Assembly (NCBI RefSeq): GCF_021347895.1
Contig: NC_067120.1
Coordinates: 26,273,361-26,337,360, forward strand
DNA length: 64,000 nt
Source: Acanthochromis polyacanthus
Lineage: Eukaryota > Chordata > Actinopteri > Pomacentridae
Direction of reading: 5' to 3'
Positions 26,127-37,190 of this stretch are shown here, one piece after another. Both the position numbers and the translations under genes were made by a program. How positions within the stretch are numbered: the stretch's first letter is position 1; each line of letters starts with the position of its first letter. The notes below the pieces were generated by a model. It was given only the letters and a program-made list of their open reading frames with translations. It made no database searches and had not been told where the DNA came from.

Positions 26127-26989
26127 AACCATGACCTGGATGAATGAGAACCTACATAGACATATGTAGTAATCCCAATCTGGTTTAAAGATGTTTTTTT
26201 ATTTTTCTGAGCATATGAGTAGTCTGTAATGATTCTCCGTGCTATAGTATATCTAGATAAACTGGACATACTTTATAGCCTTAGAAATCTTTTACTTCTC
26301 ATCCAAAAAGCATCTTCATTTAAGACCAACTATGAGGGATTCCCAGGCATTTAACATCTAGCAAGAGGGAGCCTTTTTATGGTCAAATGTGGTTTCTTGG
26401 TCCACTTGGCTGTAACAGAACAATTTTTATAGTGTTTGCATTGTTGATTAATTTACTGTGCAAAACAGCCCAAAAAATTCAGCACTTGCCACTATTTCAG
26501 TTATTCCTACCAAAAACTACTGTGTCCAAATAAAAATTACTGAGATGAAACCACAGACAAAAAACAACAACAAAAACATCAAACTATTTAGCACTACAGC
26601 GGCAAAACATGACTACCCATATAATACTAATACGCCTCCAAAACACCTCAGAACTACTCATCTGAAACTCAAGCAAGTGTTGTCACATTAATAAGTAATG
26701 AAAAGACTAATGACCCAGTGGTTCAAAGGCAGGTTTTAAATGGAGTGAGCAGGTTGCGAATCAGATAAAATGATGTGTGTAATGTGACCACAGAACCCTA
26801 ACCAGGATTTGTAAATGTAAACTTTTGTTGAAAAGTGGTCAGCCATCAAAAGAAAATTCATGTAAAGTTAACTTGCCAACCTAGAATAAATTTGCACATT
26901 GCATCTTCTTCATGGCCGAAAAACAGACTGTAGATGCATTACTGCCATTGCAGTTCTTCTGGGTTCCTTTGTGACATCCTAGATTACAT
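26127..26989. other. cadps2 intron with a possible second Penelope-like tail
   Basis: At 26287-26340 the text TTTTACTTCTCATCCAAAAA then GCATCTTCA resembles a decayed form of the Penelope-associated block at 25426. Otherwise nothing recognised. Confidence 0.35.
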
Positions 26990-27205
26990 ACTAATGTTCT
27001 CTTGTAAAGATGTTGTTTGGCCATTCCTGGGAAGGTTCACCACTGTTCCATGTTTTCTCCATTTGTGGATAATGTCTCTCACTGTGGTTCCCTGGAGTCC
27101 CAGAGCCTTAGCAATGGCTTTGTAACTCTTTCCAGACTGATAAACATCACTGATTTAGTTTTACATTTGTTCTTGAATCTCATTAGAAGGTGGCATCATG
27201 TGCTA
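26990..27205 (-). pseudogene. Tc1 transposase N-terminal fragment
   Basis: The minus strand reads MPPSNEIQEQM near 27198, then GKSYKAIAKALGLQGTTVRD and KWRKHGTVVNLPR, the paired-type DNA-binding domain of a Tc1 transposase. One stop interrupts it. The catalytic part is missing. It belongs to a different family from the copy at 27474. Confidence 0.75.
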
Positions 27206-27473
27206 CTTTTTGAGAACCTTAAACTATTTCACAATGCCAGACAGACTCTAATTAAGTGATACATAGACTCAACAAGCTTGGCATTGTGTAAGAGATGTCT
27301 TTTTCTTATTACTTAAAATTATTGATAGCGCTTTAAAGTGTAACGTTTTTCAGAAAATGCAGCTTCCGTAACATTTGCTGGTCACTTCTACCATGTTACA
27401 GAGCATTCTAATTCACTGTAAATTTAAAACACCTGATGCAGTAGTTCTCTAGTTACTAGTCAATTGCAAGTCA

Positions 27474-28372
27474 TGGCTAAAGCCAAAGAGTGAGCTCGCC
27501 ATTATGGTCCATTTCTGAGAGAGTTGTACATTGTGACTCCATGGATTGTGGCTATTCAACTGTTTTCAACTGCCACTGGCCACAGTGCAAAGCATCATCA
27601 AAAAAGTTCCACATTGAAAAATCTCAAAGGATGTGTTAGAAAGCCTGAAGTGACTCCTACATGATGAAGAATTGTAGAGTGAGAGGCCAAGAAGAATCCA
27701 TGATTCACCACCAAGACCTTCCTGATGAATCTGAGCAGTTCCGGTACCAGCATCTCAATCAGACACTCCAACAGATACTGAACAAGGCTGGTTCGCATGA
27801 ACACACACCAAGGAGGACTCCAGTTCCACAAGACAGACACACATAGCTCATTTATCATCTAGACAAAGTAGAAATCTTTTGAGCATCAGTTCTGTAATCA
27901 GATGCGACAAAAAGTTTTTTGGAGACTTTTGTTTGGCTAAAGTAAGTAGTAGCATTCAGTCTCAAGTGGTGGTAATTTAATGCTTTGGCAGTACCCTGTG
28001 AAAAGAGAATGACATTATGATTGTGGAGGAAAACATGGCTCAGTCTGCAGAAAAACTCCTTGAGCAGCATCTGACTTTCCAACAAGACAATGATCTGTAA
28101 CATACAGCCAAAGTGGTTAAGAAATACTTAACAGAAGACAGTATCAATATGCTGGACTGGCCCAGCCACGGTCCATACCCGAATCCCACTGAGGACATGT
28201 GGAAGAAACTGAAGATCAGAGTTATAACAAGAAAGCCTTCCTACTTGAAAGACCTGGAGATCATCACAAAGTGGAGTGGAATAAAGTCCCAGTGAAGACA
28301 TGCAGTTGCCAATTGTTATGCCCAGCTCGTTGTAGAGCATAACAAAAAAAAGGGAGGTCGACACAGTGACAA
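27474..28372 (+). pseudogene. Tc1 transposase, heavily decayed
   Basis: Starts at MAKAKE followed by a stop. Pieces in several frames give VRKPEVTPT, FTTKTFLMNLSSSGTSISI, RLVRMNTHQGG, FQQDNDL with HTAKVVKKYLTEDSIN (second catalytic Asp), LDWPSHGPYPNPTEDMWKK (third acidic residue region) and CSCQLLCPARCRA at the end. Many stops and frameshifts. Terminal repeats were not identified. Confidence 0.8.
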
Positions 28373-28734
28373 CTTTTAAATAATAAAATTAATTTATTAA
28401 AGAACTCAACCAAGAAATAACTCAAGCTAAACCCAACATAATCAAATCCAAACCGAAATCAAGAAGAGTGCCTGGCAGGCACCCGCCATCCGGGAGGGGA
28501 AGAAAAAACCCCATCTTGGATTCAACCTGCTTTGAAAGGCCCCCAGCAGGTGAAGCCAATCCTGAATAATGAAAGGGAGGGGCAGGCAAAAGGATCTGCT
28601 GCTCTGCTGAACAGCAGAGGTAAGAGGAGGGAGGGGCAGGCAGGCCAGGATCTAAAATAGAAAGCAGAGACAGGACACAGGAAAACAAACATACTGACCC
28701 CAAGTCTTGTCGCCATCTGAAAGGGTTTATCAAA
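28373..28734. other. Unassigned sequence, possibly LTR remnant
   Basis: It lies between the Tc1 remnant and the point where the Gmr1 RNase H reading stops after FDKPFQ. On the minus strand it ends with TTTAATAAATTAATTTTATT, which could be polyadenylation sequence of an LTR. I found no matching copy at the other end of the element. Confidence 0.25.
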
Positions 28735-28744
28735 AACCAGAGCA

Positions 28745-30370
28745 GCAAGAACGGGAGAAGAACAGATCAGTTTTTTTAACATCTTTGAAAGCAGTCTGAC
28801 ATTGAGAAGACCAGACAAAAGGGGTGTTCTTACGCAAAAGGGTAGTAAGTGGGGCGACCACAGTAGAAAAATGACAGCAAAAATTGCGGTAATATCCCAC
28901 TAACCCTAAAAACCACATCAGCTGCTTTTTAGATGTCGGCACAGGATATTTATCAATGGCCTCCACCTTGGCCTGCACAGGACGAACTTCACCCTGGCCT
29001 ACAACCTTGCCAAGATAGATCACTGTTGCTTTAGCAAAATCGCATTTTGCTAAAGCAACAGTTAAATTTGCATCCACCGACCTGTCAAACACAGCCTTCA
29101 AACGCTCAACATGAGTTTCCCATGTGTCACTGAACACTACTACATCATCTAAATATGCTGCACACCCTGGCTGACCAGCTAGCACCACATTCATAAGACG
29201 TTGAAATGGTGCTGGTGCGTTTCTCAGTCCAAATGGCATTACATTATAGGAAAATAACTCCCACGGTGTAACGAAAGAGGAAATGTCTTTGGCCCTTGGG
29301 GTTAATGGCACCTGCCAATAACCTTTTAAAAGGTCAAGTTTTGTGACGAACTTCGCACTCCCCACCTGATCAACGCTGTCCTCCATGCAAGGCATTGGAT
29401 AACAATCAGGCTTGGTGACTGCATTAACTTTTCCAAAATTCGTACAAAATCTATCTGACCCATCAGCCTTATCTGCCAACAGACATGGAGAGGCCCAACT
29501 AGAGCATGCTGGCTCTGCTATCCCATGTTGTAACATGTAGTCCACCTCCTTCTCCATCCGCTCACGCTTTCCCATGGGCAGACGATAGAAGTACTGTTTG
29601 ATAGGTCTAGCATCCCCCACATCTATATCATGTTCCACCAGGTTAGTACATGATGGTGTATCTAAGAAGAGAGATAAGTGAGAATGAAGCAACTTCACCA
29701 GGTCTGCACGCTGATCGTCTGACAAATAACCCAACTGACTGTCTAGATGGTTAAGGTATTCAGAATTGTTGAGCCTCCCTGTAAGAATAGGCTCAGCCGG
29801 AACATCAAAATCTTCAGAAGACGAGACTAACACTGTGGCTACTGACCTTACAGGATCACACTCAACTTGAGAGGCAGAGCTGGGAAAATGATAGGGCTTC
29901 AGTAAATTTACATGACACCACTGAACCTTCTTCCTTCTGTCTGGTGTATGTACTAAGTAGTCCCTATTTGACATATGGCACTTAACTGTGTACAGGCCAC
30001 TAAACTTTGCTTGAATGGGTGAACCTACCAGTGGCAACAAAGCCAACACTTGATCTCCGGGTTCAAACATGCGAGATTCAGTTTTGCGATCAAAAAGCTC
30101 TTTCATTCTAACCTGTGCACAGCTAAGCCTTTTGTGAGTAGTGGCACAGGCAACATGCAAACGGCGACGAAAATCGTTTACATAGTTTAAGACATTAACA
30201 GGTGGCTCAGCACGCTTCAAATCATCAGCCAACACAGCCAGTGGACCCCACACCGTGTGCCCAAACACAAGTTCATTGGGACTAAAACCCGTACTCTCTT
30301 GGGAAACCTCTCGTATTGCAAGCAACAACCAAGGCAGGCCCTCTTCCCAATCCTGAGAAAGCTCAGTACA
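28745..30370 (-). pseudogene. Gmr1 Pol: integrase end, RT, partial RNase H
   Basis: Enters at CTELSQDWEEGLPWLLLAI, the C-terminal part of the integrase core, then FSPNELVFGH and a C-terminal integrase region with VQWCHVNLLKPYH. RT follows: RPIKQYFYRLP, KLDLLKGYWQVPL (motif A), FGLRNAPAPFQRLM (motif B), AAYLDDVVVF (motif C, about 1.2 kb into this part) and FLGLVGYYRNFC. Near 28790 a frameshift moves the reading to SSPVLAALVFDKPFQ, the start of RNase H, where similarity ends. A GAAEP-like linker distinct from chromoviruses separates integrase and RT. Confidence 0.87.
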
Positions 30371-30493
30371 ATAGACCCCTTTCACATGACGTATGCATAC
30401 TTAATTAGGCAGCTGCGCGCGCAGACCCAGTTAAAAAACAAAGCCTGTTTACCTGGCCAAGGCGTGATATTGCAAGCACATATTACGCTAAAT

Positions 30494-30595
30494 ATGCCTT
30501 CTTGTTGTGCTGTCGGCTGTCAGAATTGTAGTAAAGCAGATGATATGGCAGCTGTGACAGCGACCAGGTGGAACTTGCTTTGCTACCGCGGCTAA
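30494..30595 (+). other. THAP-like N-terminal open frame
   Basis: ATG followed by PSCCAVGCQNCSKADD, then a stop after 33 codons. C-x4-C spacing after MPSCCAVGC is the usual start of THAP zinc fingers, found in several transposases and host proteins. It may be the first exon remnant of the parent transposase. It ends four bases before the pdzd8-like reading. Confidence 0.4.
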
Positions 30596-30599
30596 ACGT

Positions 30600-31305
30600 T
30601 TGGTTTACTTAATACTGATTTCCGTGTTCTCCGGAGCAGTCGTTACGTTGATATCACAGTTCCTGCTGATATACCAGAGAAGCAGGGGCGGCATAGCTCA
30701 GTGGGTAGGGTGGCCGTCTCGCAACCGGAGGGTCGCGGTTCGATCCCCCGGCCCGTCGTGCTTGTGTCGAGGCGTCCCTGAGCAAGACACCTAACCCCTA
30801 ATTGCTCCTGATGGGTCGTGGTTAGCGCCTTGCATGGCAGCTCCCGCCATCAGTGTGTGTGTGAATGGGTGAATGTGATGTATCATGTAAAGCGCTTTGG
30901 ATAAAAGCGCAATATAAATACAACCATTTACCATTTAGAAGCCCTGAGCCCGTTAGCAGGACAGTGCAGTATGTCAAAGTAGTGCCTGATAACGCATTGA
31001 AGGATTACTTTAATACCCAACATGCCGAACCAGTCCAGCAGCAACAGGACAGCACACCATCTTCTGCATCCAAACAGCAAGAGGCCGTGTCCGGCAGGCA
31101 GCAGGAGGCGGCTGTCGGCGGCGGCAGCCCCAAACAACAGCCGCCACCGCCTTCTCAAAGCGAGCCCATTGATGCGGCCAAAGCCAAGACGTGCAATTTC
31201 CTAAACGCTATCTTTCTGTTCTTGTTCAGGGAACTCCGAGACACCCCAGTCGTCAGACACTGGCTCACCCATTAAATTAAAGTGGAATGTGGAGGAGCTC
31301 CTGCA
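30600..31305 (+). pseudogene. pdzd8: pdzd8-like N-terminal fragment, transposon-borne
   Basis: With the SINE removed, the plus strand reads VYLILISVFSGAVVTLISQ, a signal-anchor-like hydrophobic segment, then QRSPEPVSRTVQYVKVVPDN, ALKDYFN, a Gln/Ser/Gly/Pro-rich stretch, and CNFLNAIFLFLFRELRDTPV with VRHWLTH. This matches the start of PDZD8, an ER protein with an SMP lipid-transfer domain. The expected initiator ATG is TTG, a TAA follows WLTH at 31273, and a 1-bp shift comes before the EELLH remnant. There is no intron or poly-A evidence. Identification rests on memory of the family. Confidence 0.68.
30685..30936 (+). mobile_element. tRNA-derived SINE
   Basis: Starts GGGGCGGCATAGCTCAGTGG (A box) with B box GGTTCGATCCC at 30737-30747, and the same body and AAAGCGCTTTGGATAAAAGC tail as the copy at 13748-14007. 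AGAAGC at 30678-30683 and 30937-30942 is the target duplication. Inserted into the pdzd8-like fragment. Confidence 0.92.
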
Positions 31306-31356
31306 CCGGGTCTGTGTGAGCATACCTTGTGTTAGTAAACACTGCAAGGGGTCTAT

Positions 31357-33961
31357 AAGAACGCAGCATAGACTTTAATGTCTGATGAAATCGTTCAAGA
31401 GCTCCCTGAGACTCCGGATGGTATGCACTGGAAACCTGATGTTTAACCTTCAACTGTTTCAACACTTGGGAAAATGTACGGGACATGAAATTACTCCCCT
31501 GATCCGTTTGTACCACTTTTGGGATTCCAAAGGCAGAAATAAATGAAACCAATGCTTTCAATACCGGCTTAGTTTTGATAGAACGCAAGTGAAAAGCAGC
31601 AGGATAACGGGTACTTTGGCACATTACTGTCAATAAGTACTTATACCCAGTCTTACTTTTTGGGAGCGGACCCACACAGTCAAGTAGCAGATGTTCAAAT
31701 GGCTTCTCCATCACCGGAATGGGGTACAATGGAGCTGGCTTAATCTGTTGGTTCGGCTTTCCAGTTAACTGACAGGTGTTACAAGTTCCACAATATACTG
31801 CAACATCCCTTTTCAAAAGAGGCCAGTAAAAATGGCGGAGCACTCTATCATATGTATTCCTCACACCAAGATGACCTGCCACCCCATCATGTGAGGTGCT
31901 CAACACCAAATCTCTAAACTTCAAAGGCACCACAATCTGAAAAACACTATCTACCTGACCACCATCCACTACTCGGGCCCACTTCCTCACCAGCAATCCA
32001 TCACTGAGAAAGTAGCCACCAGAATCACACTTGAGCTCACTTTCTGGGCAAACCAGTTCAAACAGGGATTTCAACGTAGGGTCTGCGGCTTGCTCCTTAA
32101 TACACTCCTCTCTAGACAATGATGGAATAGAAAACAATTTGAACTGCTTATTCTCTTCACAACTGTATTTAACTGGAGAAAACAACTCCTGAGAGGGCTG
32201 AAAATGGTCAGACTGTTTTAACTCAGTTTTACTCTTGGACCGCGTCACAGCACAGGAAGAAAAAACTTTGGGGTACTGTTTAGCACACTCATCCGATTCC
32301 TCTGAAATCTGCAACAGTGAACAAACACATGTTTGTGGTGGATTTCTTTTCCAAACCCTAGCTCCCGCGAGGTCGTTACCTAGAATAATGTCTATGCCAT
32401 CAATCGGCAGCTGAGGACGAACACCCATTTCCACCTCTCCACAAACCAGATCGGAGGAGAGATGAAAACGATGCACATTAACCCACAAAGGTACCAACCC
32501 CACATCAAGTACAGGAAATTTTTTCCCCGTAGCAGTACAGCTTGAAAAAGGCAAAATATTCTCCACAATCAAACTCTCAGCAGCCCCTGTGTCCCGCAAA
32601 ATCTTAACAGGGATCTTATTTTCACCATCCAAAGATACAAAACCATCTGAGACAAAAGGTGCATACATCCCATCAATACCCTTGGATGAAGTAGGATTGA
32701 GGGAAAAAACATCCAACCTCGTCATACCAGCGCTTAAGGTAGTGGAGACTAGACCAGTTGATTTTACATATACACTGGAATCAGCAGATTTTCGGCCAAA
32801 TTTCCGAATTGGACATTCCCCTTTCCAGTGTCCCTTGTTTTTACACGCATGACATACCCTGGCTGGATCAAACTTTCCATCCATCCCTGGAACATGCGTC
32901 ACAGCCTGAGGACGGGGCTCATGGGCGAGCCCAAGAGACCTACCAGGCTTCACCCTGAAATTCTCCCTCTGCTGACTTTCTCTGAAAACCTGACCCACTA
33001 CTGGATTACTAGAATGTGTTAAAACATATTCATCAGCCAGAACAGCAGCTGCAGACACTGTCTTCACCTTTTTTTCATTGATATAAGTAGCAAGATGGGC
33101 CGGCAATGAATTTTTGAACTGTTTCAATACAATTAAATCACACAAATCCACATAATTGTTTACTTCAGAAGTCGAGCTCCATCGAGTAAAATGAGTAAGG
33201 ATATCCTGGGCAAATTCAACATGGGTTTGCTTGTCTCCCTTCCTCCAGGTCCTAAGCTTCTGCCTATATGCCTCTGGGACTAGTTCATATGCTTTCAACA
33301 CTGCAGCCTTAACTTTAGCATAATCCCCACTGTCAACAGAACTAAGGGCCTTGCCTGTAAAAATACATTGCAACATCACAGTCTTATGGCTATCTAGCCA
33401 TCCTCTAACTTGTGCAACACGCTCAAACAACGCAAAAAATGTGTCAGGATCTTTCTCATCAAATTTAGGCAAAAGACGCAAACTTTCAACAACATCAAAA
33501 CCGGGAGATCCACCCCTACCACCAGCAGACAATAATTCATGTGCACTCCCTTCTTTGAGCAATTCCTGCTTCAACTGCTCTACTTTTGCTCTCTCCTTTT
33601 CCAATGCTACCTCAGCCTTTATTCGCTCCTTCTCAAACTCTAGCTCTAATTTCTCACTCTCTAATTTAAATTTTTCCTTCTCCAGCTGTAGATATTCAAA
33701 TGGCAAAGTACCACCAAAAAGCTCTGCATTAACTTGACCTGGAGCAGCTGGAGCCTGAACTTCCTCCAAAAGTTTGGCAGACACAGCCAGCTCTTCAACC
33801 ACGCACTTAAGCTCCACCTTTCTGGGTATTTTGTCCATTTTTGACCAGCCTAAATAGACTGCCAAATCCATTAAATCTACCTTTGTAAACTGGGTTAAAG
33901 TATTACAAGATGGCCGTTTTAAGAACTCAGAGACCAACACATTACCATGCTTATCCTCCAT
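31357..33961 (-). pseudogene. Gmr1 Gag-protease-integrase (front part)
   Basis: A single open frame from ATG 33961 (MEDKHGNVLVSEFLK). The Gag-like part includes a charged coiled coil (about residues 95-140) and ends in a CCHC knuckle, CHACKNKGHWKGEC, near residue 370. A retropepsin motif, LRDTGAAESLIV, lies near 460. The integrase zinc motif starts at HDGVAGHLGVRNTYDRV and ends CGTCNTC, and the catalytic core has LLLDCVGPLP, QTDQGSNF and AYHPESQGALERFHQ. It breaks after MLRSY where the DNA transposon entered. There is no frameshift between Gag and Pol. Confidence 0.9.
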
Positions 33962-33975
33962 GTTCAACAAGGTTA

Positions 33976-34384
33976 CAGTGATTCAACCAGCACATCAAAA
34001 GAAAAATCCAAAGCAGTCTGAATTACACAATACACAACCAAAGGGAGATTGAGTAATTATGGAGCGCCCCCTCCTAACTACCCAACCAAAACTGACTAAC
34101 TGACCCTGGTCTTCATGTGTGTACTGGCGGTGGGTTTTTATGCACCTGTAAACCGTCTGCATTGGGGAGACAACTTGTCTCAGCCAATACTTCGGGGTGC
34201 TCCCGAGACCACTGCTGCAACCCGCACGGACATACACAAAAATAACAAACAGCCTTGAAAACAAAAAAGCAGCAACCTCTCCTTGTGAGACGGCAGCTGC
34301 TACAGCCTATCTGGGGGATACACTACATGCTCCAGCCAGACAACACAAGAGCGCCGTTGCCATCACATATGAAGAAATAATTCT
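33976..34384. other. Sequence upstream of the Gmr1 gag start
   Basis: This should hold the leader and LTR of the Gmr1 element, but no repeat of it is seen at the far end and no primer binding site was recognised. It contains GGAGCGCCCCCTCC near 34060. Confidence 0.3.
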
Positions 34385-34605
34385 TTTACATCAAATCATG
34401 TGTGGCACAATTATTAGGACCCTCAAGTTAACACTTTATACAACCCCCTTTTGGAAACAAAACAGCACCTAATCTTCTCCTATAACACATTTTTTAAACA
34501 ATTTCAGTTTGAGAGTATTCTTCTGCAATAAAAAAAAAATGTTTTAAGGCTTTCAATACATCTTAACCAAGGGTGCCAATAATTATGGAGGGCGCTGTAT
34601 ATTTA
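34385..34605. mobile_element. Tc1/mariner right-end fragment
   Basis: Ends with CCAAGGGTGCCAATAATTAT followed by GGAGGGCGCTGTA, a terminal repeat type common to fish Tc1 elements. The left end is not found, so its extent to the left is approximate. Confidence 0.5.
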
Positions 34606-34834
34606 GTGATACAATCCTGACAGTTCCATTAATTTGCTTGAGGATAACAGTCATGTGCTCCTTCTAGTTTCGGCGCATGGCCAAAGGATGGTTTTCTCTT
34701 TGCTGGTCACAATTTTGCTCATATGATCAGAGATATTCTGACTGTGACTGCTGTGAAAGCGCTCAGAAAAATAAGGATGTATTTTAGCAGTATAAAGCTG
34801 CCACAGTCACATGTGGCAGTGCAGTTTTACTCAC

Positions 34835-34946
34835 CCTGCCCAGCTCCTTGTCCTCCAAAGCCAAGACCCCAGTGCTCTCTGTGAAGAGCTTCACTTTGAC
34901 TGAAGGCAGAGGGTGAGTAGTGGTAAAGTCCCCCTGAGTCCCCCAC
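34835..34946 (-). CDS. cadps2: cadps2 exon: C2 region
   Basis: A 112-bp exon encoding [20 protein letters not shown], then [17 protein letters not shown]. This is the CAPS segment entering the C2-like domain. The acceptor (ctttcag) and donor (gtgagt) are canonical on the minus strand. Its first base completes the Gln codon opened by the exon at 63938, and it ends at phase 0, matching the exon at 22246-22385. It sits only 120 bp from the L1 insertion at 35068. Confidence 0.95.
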
Positions 34947-35304
34947 CTGAAAGACATTGAAAGAAATAAACCTTCTTCCATAGGCCTGATGAAGCTCATA
35001 AACATGAGGTGTGCCTGTCAGCTGAAATGAATGGCCTTTACTGATAACACACTGGGTTAAGCTCTCTAGACTTCCGGCTGGAACACCGTCAAGATGGCCG
35101 CGTAGTGAGAGAGCTCCCAACTGAACAGGAGAAATTAGCGAAATTCCCCCAGACAGATGGCTGAGAATTTTTAAAGAAATACACAGATAAAGGGGGTAAG
35201 ATTCAAGCCACCACTTTGAGCCATAAAGACCATCCGAAGACAAGGGGTGAGGAAAACGAAGCACGGCAACACTAAGAACTAACAACGAGGCACAGCGCGC
35301 AGAA

Positions 35305-35899
35305 ATGGCTAACTTCGACGTGATCGTGCAAGAGTTAAGGGGATTTGAGAATTGAGAAGGCGGAGGAGAGGATTCAAAACACGGAAGAAGTCATCGCTGC
35401 TATGCTCAAACTGCACACGAAACTGGAGGAGAAATTACTGGATTTGGAAAGCTGCTCCAGACGTGAGAGTATGAGAATCTATGGAGTGCCCGAGGGAGCC
35501 GAAAAGGGCTCGACAACGATCATTTCATTTGTAGAGAACCTTCTCCGCGAGGGTCTGGAGTTAAACGAAGAAATGCCTGATCTTCAGATTGAAAGAACCC
35601 ACCGATGGATGGGACAGCCGCCACCGGACGACGCACCGCCGCGCTCCATCATAATTAAATTCCTAAGCTACAAAACAAAAGAGACATTGCTCCGCAAGGC
35701 ATGGCAGGGGAAGGGATTCACCTGGCGAGAAAATCATATAAATTTGGACCATGACTACCCGCCCGTAATACTCAAGAAAAGAAGGGAATATTCAGAGATC
35801 CGCAAAGTGCTGAAAGAAAATGAAGTGCCATTTCAGACCCTCTTTCCTGCCAGGCTGCGCGTGAGACACGAAGATGGAACCAAACCTACGACACTATAG
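35305..35899 (+). pseudogene. L1 ORF1
   Basis: Starts MANFDVIVQELRGFEN and hits a stop at 35353-35355. After a frame change the coiled-coil end (RIEKAEERIQNTEEV, LEEKLLDLESCSRRESMRIYG) continues. The RRM-like block and C-terminal domain follow: IERTHRWMGQPPP, IIIKFLSYKTKETLLRKAWQ, GKGFTW, HINLDHDYPPVILKKRREYS and EVPFQTLFPARLRV. Most of the coiled coil is missing, so a deletion as well as the frameshift disables it. L1 ORF1 proteins bind the element RNA as trimers. Confidence 0.88.
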
Positions 35900-36239
35900 A
35901 GGAGGCATCTGATGACCTACTGAGAAGATGATACGCCGTGACAACCATCAAACCGGCGGAGATGCTCAAGGAGCAGGTGCAGTGACTGACGTGGACGAGA
36001 GTGGAGAGACGAGCGACGAAGGGTGCATGTAAAGCTGGGCGAGACTCGAACTACAAGGAGAAGCTCCGAACCTTCAGGAGAGTACCACCGGGTCCCTTGA
36101 GGTCCTAAAGAATTCAACCCACGACCGAAGACGGTGATCTAAACTAGGGATGCACATTTTAAATTTTTTTTTATGACCGATAACCGACGCCCTTTAACCG
36201 ATTAATAACCCTTAACCGATAAGATTTAAATGCCCTGTT

Positions 36240-37190
36240 GAGTGGTTACATGCTGCCACTCCGCCATTCCGCCATTCCGACATACCACCGATTAGACATA
36301 TCACCATTCCGAAATACCGCTATTCCGACACGCTATTCCGACACAATTGTGTGTTCTAATTAATTTCCAAAATAAAGTTTTAGCTTCTGAAATCTGATTT
36401 TTAAACAGTTCTGATGGAGCTTAATGTTTATCTGGATGATGTGGCTTCATACCGAACCATTTCACTGTAAATCTGGATGACCCGCGGCGTGTCTGGAGAT
36501 AAAAAATAATATTCAATGTAATGCTGGTTTTGTGCCACATGCGTAAATGCGCACAAAAATACACACCCTCCCCTACTGTACAACATGAAGGCAACTGGAA
36601 TTAATCAGTGACTTAAGGTGTCATCTGCAGCGCCGTCATTGATATCTGTAATATTAATGTTGCATATGATGCCAGCGTGCATGAAGACGCACGGGCTGTG
36701 TGGAGAGCTCCGCTCCAGCTGGCTGCTGTGACAGGTCACTGACACTGTATTTCTGTTTACAGTCAGTGATCCCTTTTCAGACATCAATCTGACATGTTTC
36801 AGACTAGCCCGAGTTACATTAAGACGCGTAGGCATATTATGATATTTACAGTCTCAGGAGATTTTAATAATAGATTATTAAGTTGGTTTGCGAGGTTGTG
36901 GAGTCCATCTGCTTTTAAATCACGTAAAAATCTGAGGCTTTGATGTCTGCCGTTTTCATTATTTGACCTCTGTGTTTTAATGTGGATATGCACTGTTGTA
37001 GGCTTGTAAAGGAATTGTCGGAATGACGAGATGCTTTGTTTTTTTCTTATATACCGTCATTCCTACCATAGGACGCAAAAATTGTCAGAATGATGGGACG
37101 TTTGAAAGAAATTTAAGTGTTGCCATTTGGACAATTGGGGGTCCTTGTCGGAGTGGAGGGATGTCGGAATGGTGGTTGCCTCCCCTATTT
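36240..37190. repeat. Region with ATTCCGACA motifs facing inward
   Basis: From 36240 to 36350 CCATTCCG, ATTCCGACA and close variants occur at least seven times. Near 37010-37180 the complements (GTCGGAAT, GTCAGAAT, GTCGGAGT) recur, ending ATGTCGGAATGGTGG. This may be a further nested element or subterminal repeats of the hAT. No coding sequence seen. Confidence 0.5.

Larger units (their letters stand above)
30373..31354. mobile_element. DNA transposon carrying a pdzd8-like gene fragment
   Basis: Inserted in the Gmr1 integrase between Tyr and Cys codons. The ends are AGACCCCTTTCACATGACGT on the left and ACTGCAAGGGGTCT on the right, so AGACCCCTT is inverted at both termini, with AT on each side as a 2-bp target duplication. 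The interior has a short THAP-like start, then about 0.7 kb matching the beginning of a PDZD8-type gene, with a SINE inserted. A non-autonomous element that captured host sequence. A 2-bp AT duplication and a THAP-like start recall ISL2EU elements, but this is tentative. Confidence 0.7.
28735..33975 (-). mobile_element. Gmr1-type Ty3/gypsy retrotransposon, interrupted
   Basis: In transcript order the element encodes Gag, a CCHC knuckle, protease, integrase, then reverse transcriptase and the start of RNase H. Integrase before RT is the Ty1/copia-like order described for the Gmr1 clade of Ty3/gypsy elements in deuterostomes. It is split within integrase by a 982-bp DNA transposon (30373-31354) and cut short in RNase H near 28745. 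No LTR pair was recognised. Apart from the insertion and truncation the two coding halves are open, so it decayed late. Confidence 0.85.

Noticed and set aside
30685..30760. tRNA gene
   Set aside because: A and B boxes are present, but the sequence continues into a SINE body with a target duplication and has no proper acceptor stem.
28373..34384. LTR pair for the Gmr1 element
   Set aside because: The two flanks (28373-28734 and 33976-34384) were compared and no repeat was found, so no LTR is called.
36605..36835. Minus-strand frame of 76 codons within the hAT element
   Set aside because: It lies beyond the transposase stop, between motif clusters, with no domain.
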